A stretch of 64,000 nucleotides of DNA from Arthrobacter sp. YN (lineage in GTDB: Bacteria; Actinomycetota; Actinomycetes; Actinomycetales; Micrococcaceae): NCBI RefSeq assembly GCF_002224285.1, contig NZ_CP022436.1:3472001-3536000 (forward strand). The letters are read 5' to 3'. Shown piece after piece: positions 18,958 to 27,703 of the stretch. The position numbers and the translations under genes are program-made. Each line of letters opens with the position of its first letter. The stretch's first letter is position 1. Below the pieces are notes generated by a model, which did not search any database, was not told where the DNA came from, and saw nothing but the letters and a program-made list of their open reading frames with translations.

Positions 18958-20673
18958 GTGAGTGAATTGCACACCCATGAAGTCCTGACCGACCCAACCG
19001 GAACCGAAATTCTCGAACCCGAGGAAACGATCGTTTCGGATGAAAAGCCCCACGAGATCGAAGAAAAGTCGTTCGCCGACTACAACGTCCGCGCTGACAT
19101 TGTGGAGTCCTTGGCCGATGCCGGGATCACGCACCCCTTCCCCATCCAGGCAATGACCCTGCCGGTGGCCCTGAGCGGCCACGACATCATCGGCCAGGCC
19201 AAGACGGGCACCGGTAAGACGTTGGGCTTCGGCATCCCCGCGCTCCAGCGCGTGGCCGGCCGCGACGACGCCGGCTACGAGAAGCTTGCCGTCCCGGGTG
19301 CACCCCAGGCCTTGGTGATCGTTCCCACGCGTGAACTCGCAGTGCAGGTTGCCAACGACCTCCAGAACGCTTCACGCAAGCGCAACGCCCGCATCGCCAC
19401 CATCTATGGTGGCCGCGCCTACGAGCCCCAGGTCGATGCCCTGCAGAAGGGCGTCGAAATCGTTGTCGGCACCCCCGGGCGGCTGATCGACCTTTACAAG
19501 CAGAAGCATTTGAGCCTGAAGAACGTCAAGATGGTGATTCTTGATGAGGCTGACGAGATGCTGGACCTCGGCTTCCTTCCTGACGTTGAGACCCTGATCG
19601 CCGGCACCCCCGCCGTTCGGCAGACGCTGCTCTTCTCGGCAACGATGCCCGGCCCGGTGATCGCGATGGCACGCCGTTACATGACGCAGCCCACCCACAT
19701 CCGTGCTGCAGATCCGGACGACGAAGGCCTGACCAAGCGCGACATCCGCCAGCTGATCTACCGTGCGCACAGCATGGACAAGTCTGAAGTAGTGGCCCGC
19801 ATCCTCCAGGCACGCGGCCGCGGACGGACCATCATCTTTACCAAGACCAAGCGCACTGCCGCCAAGGTTGCCGAGGAACTGGTCGACCGCGGTTTTGCTG
19901 CGGCAGCCATTCACGGCGACCTCGGCCAGGGTGCCCGCGAACAGGCTCTCCGTGCTTTCCGCAACAACAAGGTCGATGTCCTGGTGGCCACTGACGTTGC
20001 CGCCCGCGGCATCGACGTGGACGACGTCACGCACGTCATCAACTACCAGTGTGTTGAAGACGAAAAGATCTACCTTCACCGTGTGGGCCGCACCGGCCGC
20101 GCGGGTAACAAGGGCACCGCTGTCACGTTCGTCGACTGGGACGACATGCCGCGCTGGGGCCTGATCAACAAGGCACTCGGTCTAAGCGTTCCGGAACCGG
20201 TGGAGACGTACTCGTCCTCGCCGCACCTGTACGAAGACCTCGACATCCCCGAGGGCACCAAGGGCAGGTTGCCCCGCAACAAGCGGGTCCTCGCCGGCGT
20301 CGACGCGGAGGTTCTTGAGGACCTCGGTGAGACCGGCAAGAAGAACGCACGCTCAGGCTCAAGCCGCGACGGCGGTCGCGATAGCGGCCGTGGCCGTGAC
20401 GGCGGGCGCGACAGCGGACGCGGACGGCAAGCCAAGTCCAATGACTCGGACTCCAGCGAATCCAAGGGCGATGGCGGCCGCAACCGCACGCGCCGCCGTC
20501 GTACTTCCGATGCCGAAGCAGCCCCCGCTGCCGGTGCGTCGGAATCCCGCACGGCCACTGCCGACAACGCAGACAAGCCTGCCAGGACACGTCGTACCCG
20601 CACGCGCCGCCGCAACGGCGAAGTGGTTTCCGGTGAGACCGCAGCTGCCCAGTCCGGCAGCGCCGAGGGCTAA
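18958..20673 (+). CDS. DEAD-box ATP-dependent RNA helicase
   Basis: Unwinds RNA duplexes with ATP. The 571-residue protein has FADYNVRADIVESLADAG with the Q motif FPIQAMTLP, motif I AKTGTGKT (81-88), VPTRELAVQV, motif II LDEADEML, motif III FSATMP, and motif VI HRVGRTGRAG. The C-terminal 120 residues are Arg/Gly/Asp-rich (RDGGRDSGRGR repeats and RTRRRR), an unstructured RNA-binding tail. It corresponds to the mycobacterial RhlE/Rv3211 position. GTG start after AAGGAAA. The long leader suggests post-transcriptional control. Confidence 0.94.
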   Translation: MSELHTHEVLTDPTGTEILEPEETIVSDEKPHEIEEKSFADYNVRADIVESLADAGITHPFPIQAMTLPVALSGHDIIGQAKTGTGKTLGFGIPALQRVAGRDDAGYEKLAVPGAPQALVIVPTRELAVQVANDLQNASRKRNARIATIYGGRAYEPQVDALQKGVEIVVGTPGRLIDLYKQKHLSLKNVKMVILDEADEMLDLGFLPDVETLIAGTPAVRQTLLFSATMPGPVIAMARRYMTQPTHIRAADPDDEGLTKRDIRQLIYRAHSMDKSEVVARILQARGRGRTIIFTKTKRTAAKVAEELVDRGFAAAAIHGDLGQGAREQALRAFRNNKVDVLVATDVAARGIDVDDVTHVINYQCVEDEKIYLHRVGRTGRAGNKGTAVTFVDWDDMPRWGLINKALGLSVPEPVETYSSSPHLYEDLDIPEGTKGRLPRNKRVLAGVDAEVLEDLGETGKKNARSGSSRDGGRDSGRGRDGGRDSGRGRQAKSNDSDSSESKGDGGRNRTRRRRTSDAEAAPAAGASESRTATADNADKPARTRRTRTRRRNGEVVSGETAAAQSGSAEG

Positions 20674-20681
20674 AACCCTCA

Positions 20682-21560
20682 ATGACTGAAACTGTTTGGG
20701 CGCCGGACGGCGGCAATATGGTGGTGCACGCGGACAACGCGGAGTTCCTCCCTACGCTGCCGGACGGCGCCTTCACACTCATCTACGTCGACCCGCCCTT
20801 CAACACAGGCCGGGTACAGCGCCGCCAGGAAACCCGCATGGTCCGCAACGCGGACGGCGACGGCGATCGCGTCGGTTTCAAGGGCCGTTCCTACGACACC
20901 ATCAAGGGTGCCCTTCACAGCTACGACGACGCCTTCAGCGATTATTGGTCCTTCCTGGAACCCAAACTCGTCGAGGCGTGGCGGCTGTTGTCAGACGACG
21001 GCACCCTGTACCTGCACCTCGATTACCGTGAGGTGCACTACGCCAAGGTGATGCTGGACGCCATCTTCGGCAGGGAATGCTTCCTCAACGAGATCATCTG
21101 GGCCTACGACTACGGCGCACGCGCCAAGAACCGCTGGCCCACCAAGCACGACAACATTCTGGTGTACGTGAAGAACCCCACCAAGTACCACTTCGACAAC
21201 GCAGAGGTGGACCGGGAACCGTACATGGCCCCCGGCCTGGTGACTCCTGCCAAGCGCGAGCTCGGCAAGCTGCCCACTGATGTTTGGTGGCACACCATCG
21301 TTTCCCCCACCGGCCGTGAGAAGACCGGCTACCCCACCCAGAAACCCGAAGGCCTTGTCCGGAGGATCGTTTCCGCATCCAGCCGCGAAGGTGACTGGTG
21401 CCTCGATTTCTTCGCCGGATCAGGGACCCTGGGAGCCGTTGCAGCGAAGCTCGGCCGCAATTTTGTGTGTGTCGACCAGAACGAACAGGCCATCGAGGTC
21501 ATGCGGAAACGGCTGGGCAGCAAGGCCGTGTTCCACGAGATCCAGCCAACCAGCCTCTAG
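20682..21560 (+). CDS. Site-specific DNA methyltransferase (N6-adenine or N4-cytosine), beta class
   Basis: Transfers methyl groups from S-adenosylmethionine to DNA. Motif IV DPPFNTG (residues 37-43) comes before the AdoMet motif I FAGSGT (244-249), the order of beta-class enzymes. The roughly 200 residues between would hold the target recognition part. WAYDYGARAKNRWPTKHDNILVY is typical of this class. No restriction endonuclease or specificity subunit is nearby, so it is a solitary enzyme. It starts 8 bases after the helicase stop, so the two are probably cotranscribed. Base use looks like its neighbours, with no sign of recent transfer. Confidence 0.88.
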   Translation: MTETVWAPDGGNMVVHADNAEFLPTLPDGAFTLIYVDPPFNTGRVQRRQETRMVRNADGDGDRVGFKGRSYDTIKGALHSYDDAFSDYWSFLEPKLVEAWRLLSDDGTLYLHLDYREVHYAKVMLDAIFGRECFLNEIIWAYDYGARAKNRWPTKHDNILVYVKNPTKYHFDNAEVDREPYMAPGLVTPAKRELGKLPTDVWWHTIVSPTGREKTGYPTQKPEGLVRRIVSASSREGDWCLDFFAGSGTLGAVAAKLGRNFVCVDQNEQAIEVMRKRLGSKAVFHEIQPTSL

Positions 21561-21579
21561 CCCGTATTGCCAGGCGTGC

Positions 21580-22188
21580 TCAGGCGACGCCCTTCACGAA
21601 GGCCGTCACGGAGTCCGCGATCATCTGCACGGCAATGGCCGACAAAAGCAGACCGGCAATCCGGGTGACAAGCTCCACGCCGTTTTCGCCGAGCACGCGC
21701 TGCACCACACCCGCGAAGCGCATCGCCAGGTAAAGCGAGCCCAGCACCACGGCAATCCCCAGCCCCACGGCCAAGTACTCGGAGAGCTGGCTGGACTGCT
21801 GAACGAAGACCATCACGGCAACGATCGCACCAGGTCCAGCCATGAGTGGCGTCCCCAACGGAACGAACGCCACATTTTTGTACTTGGCCGCACTTTCTTC
21901 GCCGCTGGTGGAACCGGTCAGCAGCTGCAGGGCAATGAGGACCAGCAGCAGGCCACCCGCGCCCTGCAAGGCCGCCAGTGAGATATGCATGTAATTCAGG
22001 ATTGACTGGCCAAAGATCGCGAACACCACGATGACGCCGGTGGCCACCAGCAGTGCTTGGAAAGCGGAGCGGTTCCGGTCCTTGGCCGCCATCTGGGCCG
22101 TCAAGGACATGAAGATCGGGACGGTACCCGGCGGGTCCATGATCACGAACAAGGTGACGATGACCGAGGCGAGCAGTTGCAAATCCAC
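21580..22188 (-). CDS. MarC family integral membrane protein
   Basis: A 202-residue protein with about six hydrophobic helices and the MarC signature FVIMDPPGTVPIFMSLT near the start and PLMAGPGAIVAVMVF in the middle. MarC proteins are membrane proteins of uncertain transport function; the older link to multiple antibiotic resistance is not supported. The open frame extends to 22401 inside the PHP gene; GTG 22188 after AGAGGGG is the likely start, 13 bases after the PHP stop. Confidence 0.88.
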   Translation of the reverse strand: MDLQLLASVIVTLFVIMDPPGTVPIFMSLTAQMAAKDRNRSAFQALLVATGVIVVFAIFGQSILNYMHISLAALQGAGGLLLVLIALQLLTGSTSGEESAAKYKNVAFVPLGTPLMAGPGAIVAVMVFVQQSSQLSEYLAVGLGIAVVLGSLYLAMRFAGVVQRVLGENGVELVTRIAGLLLSAIAVQMIADSVTAFVKGVA

Positions 22189-22201
22189 TAAAGGACCCCT
22201 C

Positions 22202-23047
22202 TCAACGAACCACCGTGCTGCCTGTTGCCATCTCCTCAATCCGGGCCAACACCGCGGGCGAGGTGGTGTTCTCACCCAACAGGTTCGGTTTCCCCGCTCC
22301 GTGATAGTCGGAGGATCCAGTGATGAGCAGGCCATGCTCTGCAGCCAACATGCGCAGGAAGTCGCGGCCCTCCTCCGGGTTGTCACGATGTTCAACCTCA
22401 AGGCCCATCAGGCCGGCATCAATCATCTCCCGGTAGGTCCGCTCCCCCACGATGCGTCCTCTCGACGACGCCACGGGATGGGCGAAGACGGGCACGCCGC
22501 CTGCAGCACGGACAAGCTCGACGGCGACCGCCGGGTTGGGTGCGTAGTGCTGAACGAAGTATCGCGAGTGTGAGGTGAGGATGGAAGTGAAGGCCTCCGA
22601 ACGGTCGGCCACTACGCCGGCAGCGACCAAGGCATCCGCAATGTGGGGACGCCCCACGGTGGCGCCCGGAGCTACGTGATGAATGACGTCGTCCCAGGTC
22701 AAGGGGTAGTCCTCGGACAACAAGGTGACCATATGCTCCGCACGGGTAAGGCGGGCATCCTTGGACTTGGTGATTTCCTCCAGCAGACCCGCATGGGCGG
22801 GGTCATGCAGGTAGCTCAGCAAGTGGACACTGATGCCCTGTTCCGTCCGGCAGGAGATCTCCATTCCCGGAACAAAGGCGATGCCATGGTCGCGTGCGGC
22901 TGCTGCGGCCGGATCCCAGCCATCCGTGGAGTCATGGTCGGTCAGCGCCACCGCATCCAAGCCTGCCGCCACAGCGGAAATGATCACCCCGGCGGGTGTC
23001 TCGGTTCCGTCAGAAACATTGGAGTGCGCATGCAGGTCTATCCTCAC
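22202..23047 (-). CDS. PHP-domain metal-dependent phosphoesterase
   Basis: A 281-residue PHP protein. Metal-binding motifs are in order: DLHAHSNVSDG (with H6 and H8), ALTDHDSTDG, PGMEISCR, and late ITGSSDYHGAGK. This resembles the TrpH/RNase AM group, which degrades 3',5'-bisphosphates or short RNAs; the exact substrate is not given by sequence. Start is GTG 23047. It is cotranscribed with marC and divergent from the aminopeptidase gene. Confidence 0.86.
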   Translation of the reverse strand: MRIDLHAHSNVSDGTETPAGVIISAVAAGLDAVALTDHDSTDGWDPAAAAARDHGIAFVPGMEISCRTEQGISVHLLSYLHDPAHAGLLEEITKSKDARLTRAEHMVTLLSEDYPLTWDDVIHHVAPGATVGRPHIADALVAAGVVADRSEAFTSILTSHSRYFVQHYAPNPAVAVELVRAAGGVPVFAHPVASSRGRIVGERTYREMIDAGLMGLEVEHRDNPEEGRDFLRMLAAEHGLLITGSSDYHGAGKPNLLGENTTSPAVLARIEEMATGSTVVR

Positions 23048-23127
23048 TTTCCCAGCCTAGGGGATGCGGGCGGGCTTGGCGGGTTGCGCCGTTGGCCTCC
23101 TCAACGAACTGGTGGGACGATGTAACG

Positions 23128-24701
23128 GTGAACGATGCCGAAAACACCCAAAACTCGTCCTCCCAGCCGCTGCAGGAGCGTGTCAACAACCGCTCGCAAC
23201 GGCCCACATCAGATGCCTTCAAGGCATTCATGGCCAGCAACTGGGCGCCCGCCCCGCAGGTGACCCCTGCGCGTGACGCCGTCGCAGACCACGCCGCCCG
23301 CCGCCGTCGTACTATTTCAGAACAGTTCAAAGGCGAACGTCTGGTCATCCCGGCTGGTCCTTTGAAGGTCCGGTCCAACGACTGCGACTACCGTTTCCGC
23401 CCGCACTCCGGATTCGCCCACCTCACCGGTTTGGGTTTGGACCACGAGCCTGACGCCGTCCTCATCCTGGAGCCGGTGGCTGAAGGAAAGGGCGACGACG
23501 GCGGTCACCATACCGCCACGCTGTACTTCCGCCCGTTGGCCGGCCGCGATACCGAACAGTTCTATGCGGACTCCCGTGCAGGCGAGTTCTGGATTGGCGC
23601 CCGCCCCACCCTGGCCGAATTCGAAGCCCGGCTTGGCCTGCCTACCGCGCACATCTCCGAACTGGAAATGGCCATCACCAAGAACGTGGGAGCACCCGAA
23701 ATCGGTGGCATTTCCATTCGTTTGGTCCGCAAGGTGGACGAGAACATCGATGCCTTGGTGGACACCGCCCGGTACAACACTGCCAAGGATCCCGAAACGC
23801 TGGACCTCGGTGAACTGGATGCCTTGGACGAAAAGCTCAGCGAAGCACTCTCCGAACTGCGCCTGATCAAGGACGAGTGGGAAATCGAGCAGATGAAGAT
23901 CGCCGTCGCGGCAACCGTGGAGGGCTTCGCCGACGTCGTCCGCGCCCTTCCCGCGCCCTGACCCACAACCGTGGTGAGCGTGTTGTTGAAGGCGCCTTCT
24001 TCGCCCGCGCCCGTGAGGAAGGCAACGAGCTCGGCTACGACACCATTGCAGCGTCCGGCAACAACGCCACGGTCCTTCACTGGAACCGCAACTCGGGTAC
24101 CGTCAACGCAGGCGAACTCCTGCTCCTGGATGCCGGCGTGGAAGCCGATTCCCTGTACACCGCGGATGTCACCCGCACCCTGCCTGCCACCGGCACGTTC
24201 ACCGGTATCCAGCGCAAGATCTACGAAGCCGTGCTGGACGCCGCCGACGCCGGATTCGCAGCTGCCCAGCCGGGCGTGAAGTTCCGCGACATCCATGCGG
24301 CCGCCACCACGGTCCTGGCCGAGCGCCTCGCTGAGTGGGGCCTGTTGCCCGTTTCCGTGGAAGAAGCCATCAGCCCAGAAGGCCAGCAGCACCGCCGTTG
24401 GATGCCGCACGGTACCAGCCACCACCTTGGCCTTGACGTCCACGACTGCGCCCAGGCCAAGCGCGAACTCTACCTCGATGGGATCCTCACCGAGGGCATG
24501 GTGTTCACCATCGAACCAGGCCTCTACTTCAAGAACGAGGACCTTGCCATTCCGGAGGAGTACCGCGGGATCGGCGTCCGGATCGAAGACGACATCCTCA
24601 TGACCGCGGACGGCCCCGTGAACCTCAGCGCCGCATTGCCGCGCAAGGCCGACGACGTCGAGTCCTGGATGGCCGGCATCTACCAGGACGCGCAGGGCTA
24701 A
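23128..24701 (+). pseudogene. pepP: Xaa-Pro aminopeptidase (aminopeptidase P), frameshifted
   Basis: Two reading frames together make one M24B aminopeptidase P, which removes an N-terminal residue before proline. The first part (GTG 23128 to TGA 23959-23961, 277 residues) holds the creatinase-type N-domain and ends VVRALPAP. The second part continues in another frame as RALTHNRGERVVEG and holds the metal site: LLDAGVEADSLYTADVTRT, MPHGTSHHLGLDVHD, FTIEPGLYF and GVRIEDDI. One missing base near 23950-23952 (CTTCCC-GCGCCC) explains the break: an extra C restores LPRALTHNRG. It could be a true mutation or a sequencing error in a C run. Confidence 0.9.
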
Positions 24702-24726
24702 GCGGCTCCGCTGTCAACCACGATCA

Positions 24727-24776
24727 CAGCATAAAGGGAAGGCCACCGGGGATCCGGTGGCCTTCCCTTTATGCTG
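24727..24776. terminator. Bidirectional intrinsic terminator, 23-bp perfect stem
   Basis: Arms 24727-24749 and 24754-24776 are fully complementary around a GGAT loop, with TTTAT in the 3' arm and ATAAA in the 5' arm. It separates the convergent aminopeptidase and stress-protein genes. Confidence 0.93.
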
Positions 24777-24802
24777 GTCAGCTGAAATCGGTGGCAGGGA
24801 GT

Positions 24803-25627
24803 CTACTGCTGGGACGAACCCTCGGAGCCGGGCGGTTGTCCGTCCTCCTGCGGTGCGTTCTGCGGCGCGTTCTGGCCGTCGGTGACGCGGACGCCGTACT
24901 GCGGACGGCCGTCAGGGAGGTCCGGGTAGCGAACGGCCGCCGGTGCCGGCTGAGGAGCGGGCGCCGGGTTCCCGGCGGGCGCGTTCTGACCCTCCGGAAC
25001 GCCCGCGGTGGATTCGGGTCCGCGCTGGCCATAGGGGTCGTTCCAGGTGGAAGGCCGCTCAGGCGCCTGGCCGGGCTGCTGAAGCGGGGCGTTCTGCGGG
25101 TTGTAGTTGGCGGGCTGCGCCGTGGCCGCCTGCGACGGGTTCATGGGCAGTTGCTGGAGCAGCCGGCGGGCTTCGTGGGCTGCTTCAACGGCAACGATGA
25201 CGTCATAGTTGGTGGCCACCACCTGGCTGGTGGAGGTGAAGTCACGCTTTCCACGTTGGGTGGCATACGTGACGATCCCGAACAGCATGAAGAACGCAGC
25301 ACCCATCAGCACCGAAGTGATGATGGAGAACGGCCCACCTGCCGGTGTGAAGAAGGAGAGCATCACGCCGACAAAGAGGCCAAACCACATGCCGCTCAAA
25401 GCACCGGACAATGCCACCCTCGGATAACTCAGCCGGCCGGTCACCCGCTCTACCATTTTGAGGTCGTTGCCCACGATCGACACAAGCTGCACAGGGAACT
25501 GCTGGTCCGCGAGGTAATCCACCGCCTTTTGGGCATCCAAATACGAGGTGTATGAGCCCACCGTGTCACCTTGCGGGACGCTGCGGGCTTCCTCAACGGC
25601 TTTGGGGGCACCAAAAATGTTAGACAT
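24803..25627 (-). CDS. General stress protein 17M-like membrane protein
   Basis: 274 residues. The N-terminal part (GSYTSYLDAQKAVDYLADQQFPVQLVSIVG, split here only for reading) matches the general stress protein 17M/YflT module. Two hydrophobic helices follow at about residues 73-116 (ALSGMWFGLFVGVMLSFF and ITSVLMGAAFFMLFGIV). The C-terminal 100 residues are Pro/Gln/Asn/Gly-rich with repeated QNAP units. ATG 25627 is chosen because the module begins there; the frame open to 26227 is antisense to the next gene. Function is unknown. Confidence 0.8.
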   Translation of the reverse strand: MSNIFGAPKAVEEARSVPQGDTVGSYTSYLDAQKAVDYLADQQFPVQLVSIVGNDLKMVERVTGRLSYPRVALSGALSGMWFGLFVGVMLSFFTPAGGPFSIITSVLMGAAFFMLFGIVTYATQRGKRDFTSTSQVVATNYDVIVAVEAAHEARRLLQQLPMNPSQAATAQPANYNPQNAPLQQPGQAPERPSTWNDPYGQRGPESTAGVPEGQNAPAGNPAPAPQPAPAAVRYPDLPDGRPQYGVRVTDGQNAPQNAPQEDGQPPGSEGSSQQ

Positions 25628-25703
25628 AGCCCCATTGTGTCTCATGGACATGTGAACAGGCTGGAATTCAGCTAAAAGAGAGCAGACTCGGTAGCCTGTA
25701 AAC

Positions 25704-26987
25704 ATGAGCACACATCCTTCACGCGTCTTTGTCGCGCGCCTGCTCGGTTTGGACGTCTTCGACCCCTTGGGCGATCGTCTGGGCCGGTTGCGCGACGTCG
25801 TGGTGCTCTCCCGCGGGACCCGCGGGGCGCCGCACGTGGTGGGCATCGTGGTGGAGGTGCCGGGCAAAAAGCGTGTCTTTGTCCCCATGACGCGCATTAC
25901 GTCCATTGACCAGACGCAGATCATTTGCACCGGCCTGGTCAATTTGCGCCGCTTCGAGCAGCGGGGCGCCGAAACGCTGGTGGTCGCCGAGATGTTCGAC
26001 CGCCGCGTGACCCTTGCCGACGGCAGCGGCGACGCCACCATCGAGGACATCGCCATGGACCAGCACCGGTCCAAGGACTGGTTTGTCAGCAAGCTGTTCG
26101 TCCGCCGTGGACACTCACTCTCACCGTTTGGCAGGCTCCGCCGCAACGAGACGCTGATCATCGATTGGGCCGACGCCCAAACCGGCGCCCACAACGAGCC
26201 CCAGGCCGCCACCCAGTTCGTTGCCACGCACGAAGACCTTAAACCCGCCGACTTTGCTGAAGCCCTTCAGGAGATGAGCGATAAGCGGCGTTTTGAAGTG
26301 GCCAGCGAGCTCCAGGATGAGCGTTTGGCAGACGTCCTCCAGGAACTGCCGGAGGATGACCAGGTGGAGATTCTCTCCGCCCTCGACGTGGAGAGGGCCG
26401 CAGACGTCCTCGAAGAGATGGACCCTGATGACGCCGCCGACCTCCTCGCCGAGCTTCCCTCGGCCCAGGCGGAAGAGTTGCTGCAACTCATGGAACCCCA
26501 GGAAGCCGAAGACGTCCGACGCCTCCTGGAGTACGACGAAGACACCGCCGGCGGCCTCATGACTCCAGTCCCGGTCATCCTGCCCCCGGAAGCAACCGTG
26601 GCCGAAGCGTTGGCCCACGTCCGCCGCGAGGAGCTCTCCCCCGCCCTGGCATCATCAATCTTCATCGCGCGGCCTCCCCTGGAGACACCCACGGGGCGTT
26701 TCCTGGGGGTCGTCCATATCCAGCAGCTCCTGCGTTTCCCGCCGCCCGAACCGCTGGGCAACCTCGTTGACAAGAATCTTGAACCCCTTTCGGACCAAGC
26801 CCACATCAGCGAAGTCGCCCGCACGCTTGCCACGTACAACCTTAATTCCCTTCCAGTCGTAGACGACGACGGCCGCCTTGTGGGGGCGGTGACTGTTGAT
26901 GACGTGCTGGATCACCTGTTGCCGGATGACTGGCGCGCCCACGAGGACGACGCCCCTATAAGGAAACTTGGAGGCCGCATTGGCTGA
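25704..26987 (+). CDS. MgtE N-domain/CBS protein without a channel domain
   Basis: 427 residues: an N-terminal PRC-barrel-like region (about 1-150, VFVARLLGLDVFDPLGDRLGRLRDVV), then the helical MgtE N-domain with repeats such as LADVLQELPEDDQVEILSALD and AADLLAELP, then a CBS pair (about 282-410, LMTPVPVILPPEATVAEAL and LPVVDDDGRLVGAVTVDDVLDHLL). The MgtE transmembrane pore is absent, so it may sense magnesium or nucleotide rather than transport. Similar to mycobacterial Rv1232c. TAGCCT (25692-25697) ends six bases before ATG 25704, so it is probably leaderless. It overlaps the DUF1003 gene. Confidence 0.88.
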   Translation: MSTHPSRVFVARLLGLDVFDPLGDRLGRLRDVVVLSRGTRGAPHVVGIVVEVPGKKRVFVPMTRITSIDQTQIICTGLVNLRRFEQRGAETLVVAEMFDRRVTLADGSGDATIEDIAMDQHRSKDWFVSKLFVRRGHSLSPFGRLRRNETLIIDWADAQTGAHNEPQAATQFVATHEDLKPADFAEALQEMSDKRRFEVASELQDERLADVLQELPEDDQVEILSALDVERAADVLEEMDPDDAADLLAELPSAQAEELLQLMEPQEAEDVRRLLEYDEDTAGGLMTPVPVILPPEATVAEALAHVRREELSPALASSIFIARPPLETPTGRFLGVVHIQQLLRFPPPEPLGNLVDKNLEPLSDQAHISEVARTLATYNLNSLPVVDDDGRLVGAVTVDDVLDHLLPDDWRAHEDDAPIRKLGGRIG

Positions 26988-27699
26988 TAACAACGCCGCA
27001 CGATCCCCCAAGTCGGCAGGACGCGCAAGCAGCAGCCTCGACACCCCACTGAGTGGCCGGCAACGAATCCTGCCGAAGTTCTCTCCCAACCCGGATGCTT
27101 TTGGCAACGCAACCGAAGGCTTCGCCCGGTTCATGGGCACGCCGACGTTCCTCGTCTACATGACGGTGTTCTGTGTGTTCTGGCTTGCGTGGAACTCTTT
27201 CGCCCCCACGGACTGGCAATTCGACCGCATGGAGCTGGGCTTCACCCTGCTGACCCTGATGTTGTCTCTCCAAGCCTCGTATGCGGCACCACTCCTGCTC
27301 CTGGCCCAGAACCGGCAGGATGACCGGGACCGTGTCTCACTCCAGCAGGACCGGCAGCGTGCCGAACGCAATCTTTCCGACACCGAGTACTTGACACGGG
27401 AGCTGGCCTCTCTCCGCATCGCCCTGCGTGAAGTAGCCACCCGTGATTATGTCCGGACCGAACTCCGCAGTCTCCTGGAAGACATCATCGACGCCCAGGA
27501 AGAGCTTTGCGAGACCGAATCCGCCGCGGACGGAAACGAGTCTCCTGGCGAGAAGGTCAAGGAGAAACTGAAGGAGAAGCGCGACAAGTCCCGTGGCCCC
27601 CGCACACAGCAGATCCCCAAGGTCCGCCAACCGCGAGCCACTGGCCCACAGCATTCCACCGCAAAACCGTCGCCTGAAACCCCTGAAAGCCGAGCCTGA
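26980..27699 (+). CDS. DUF1003 family membrane protein
   Basis: 239 residues with two helices: FLVYMTVFCVFWLAWNSF and a second at FTLLTLMLSLQASYAAPLLLLAQNR. The motif AAPLLLLAQNRQDDRDR is the DUF1003 hallmark. A charged, coiled-coil-like C-terminus follows. The start is TTG 26980, five bases after GGAGG; it lies inside the last codons of the MgtE-like gene (8-base overlap), so translation is coupled. Function is unknown; the link to the MgtE-like protein suggests a shared role in membrane or ion homeostasis. Confidence 0.86.
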   Translation: MADNNAARSPKSAGRASSSLDTPLSGRQRILPKFSPNPDAFGNATEGFARFMGTPTFLVYMTVFCVFWLAWNSFAPTDWQFDRMELGFTLLTLMLSLQASYAAPLLLLAQNRQDDRDRVSLQQDRQRAERNLSDTEYLTRELASLRIALREVATRDYVRTELRSLLEDIIDAQEELCETESAADGNESPGEKVKEKLKEKRDKSRGPRTQQIPKVRQPRATGPQHSTAKPSPETPESRA

Positions 27700-27703
27700 C
27701 CGT

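Noticed and set aside
23941..23961. Programmed frameshift in aminopeptidase P
   Set aside because: The direction fits a -1 shift, but there is no X-XXY-YYZ slip site and no clear downstream pseudoknot; a lost C is simpler.
26228..26987. Minus-strand frames upstream of the stress protein that would extend it to 474 residues
   Set aside because: They are antisense to the MgtE-like gene; the family module begins at ATG 25627.
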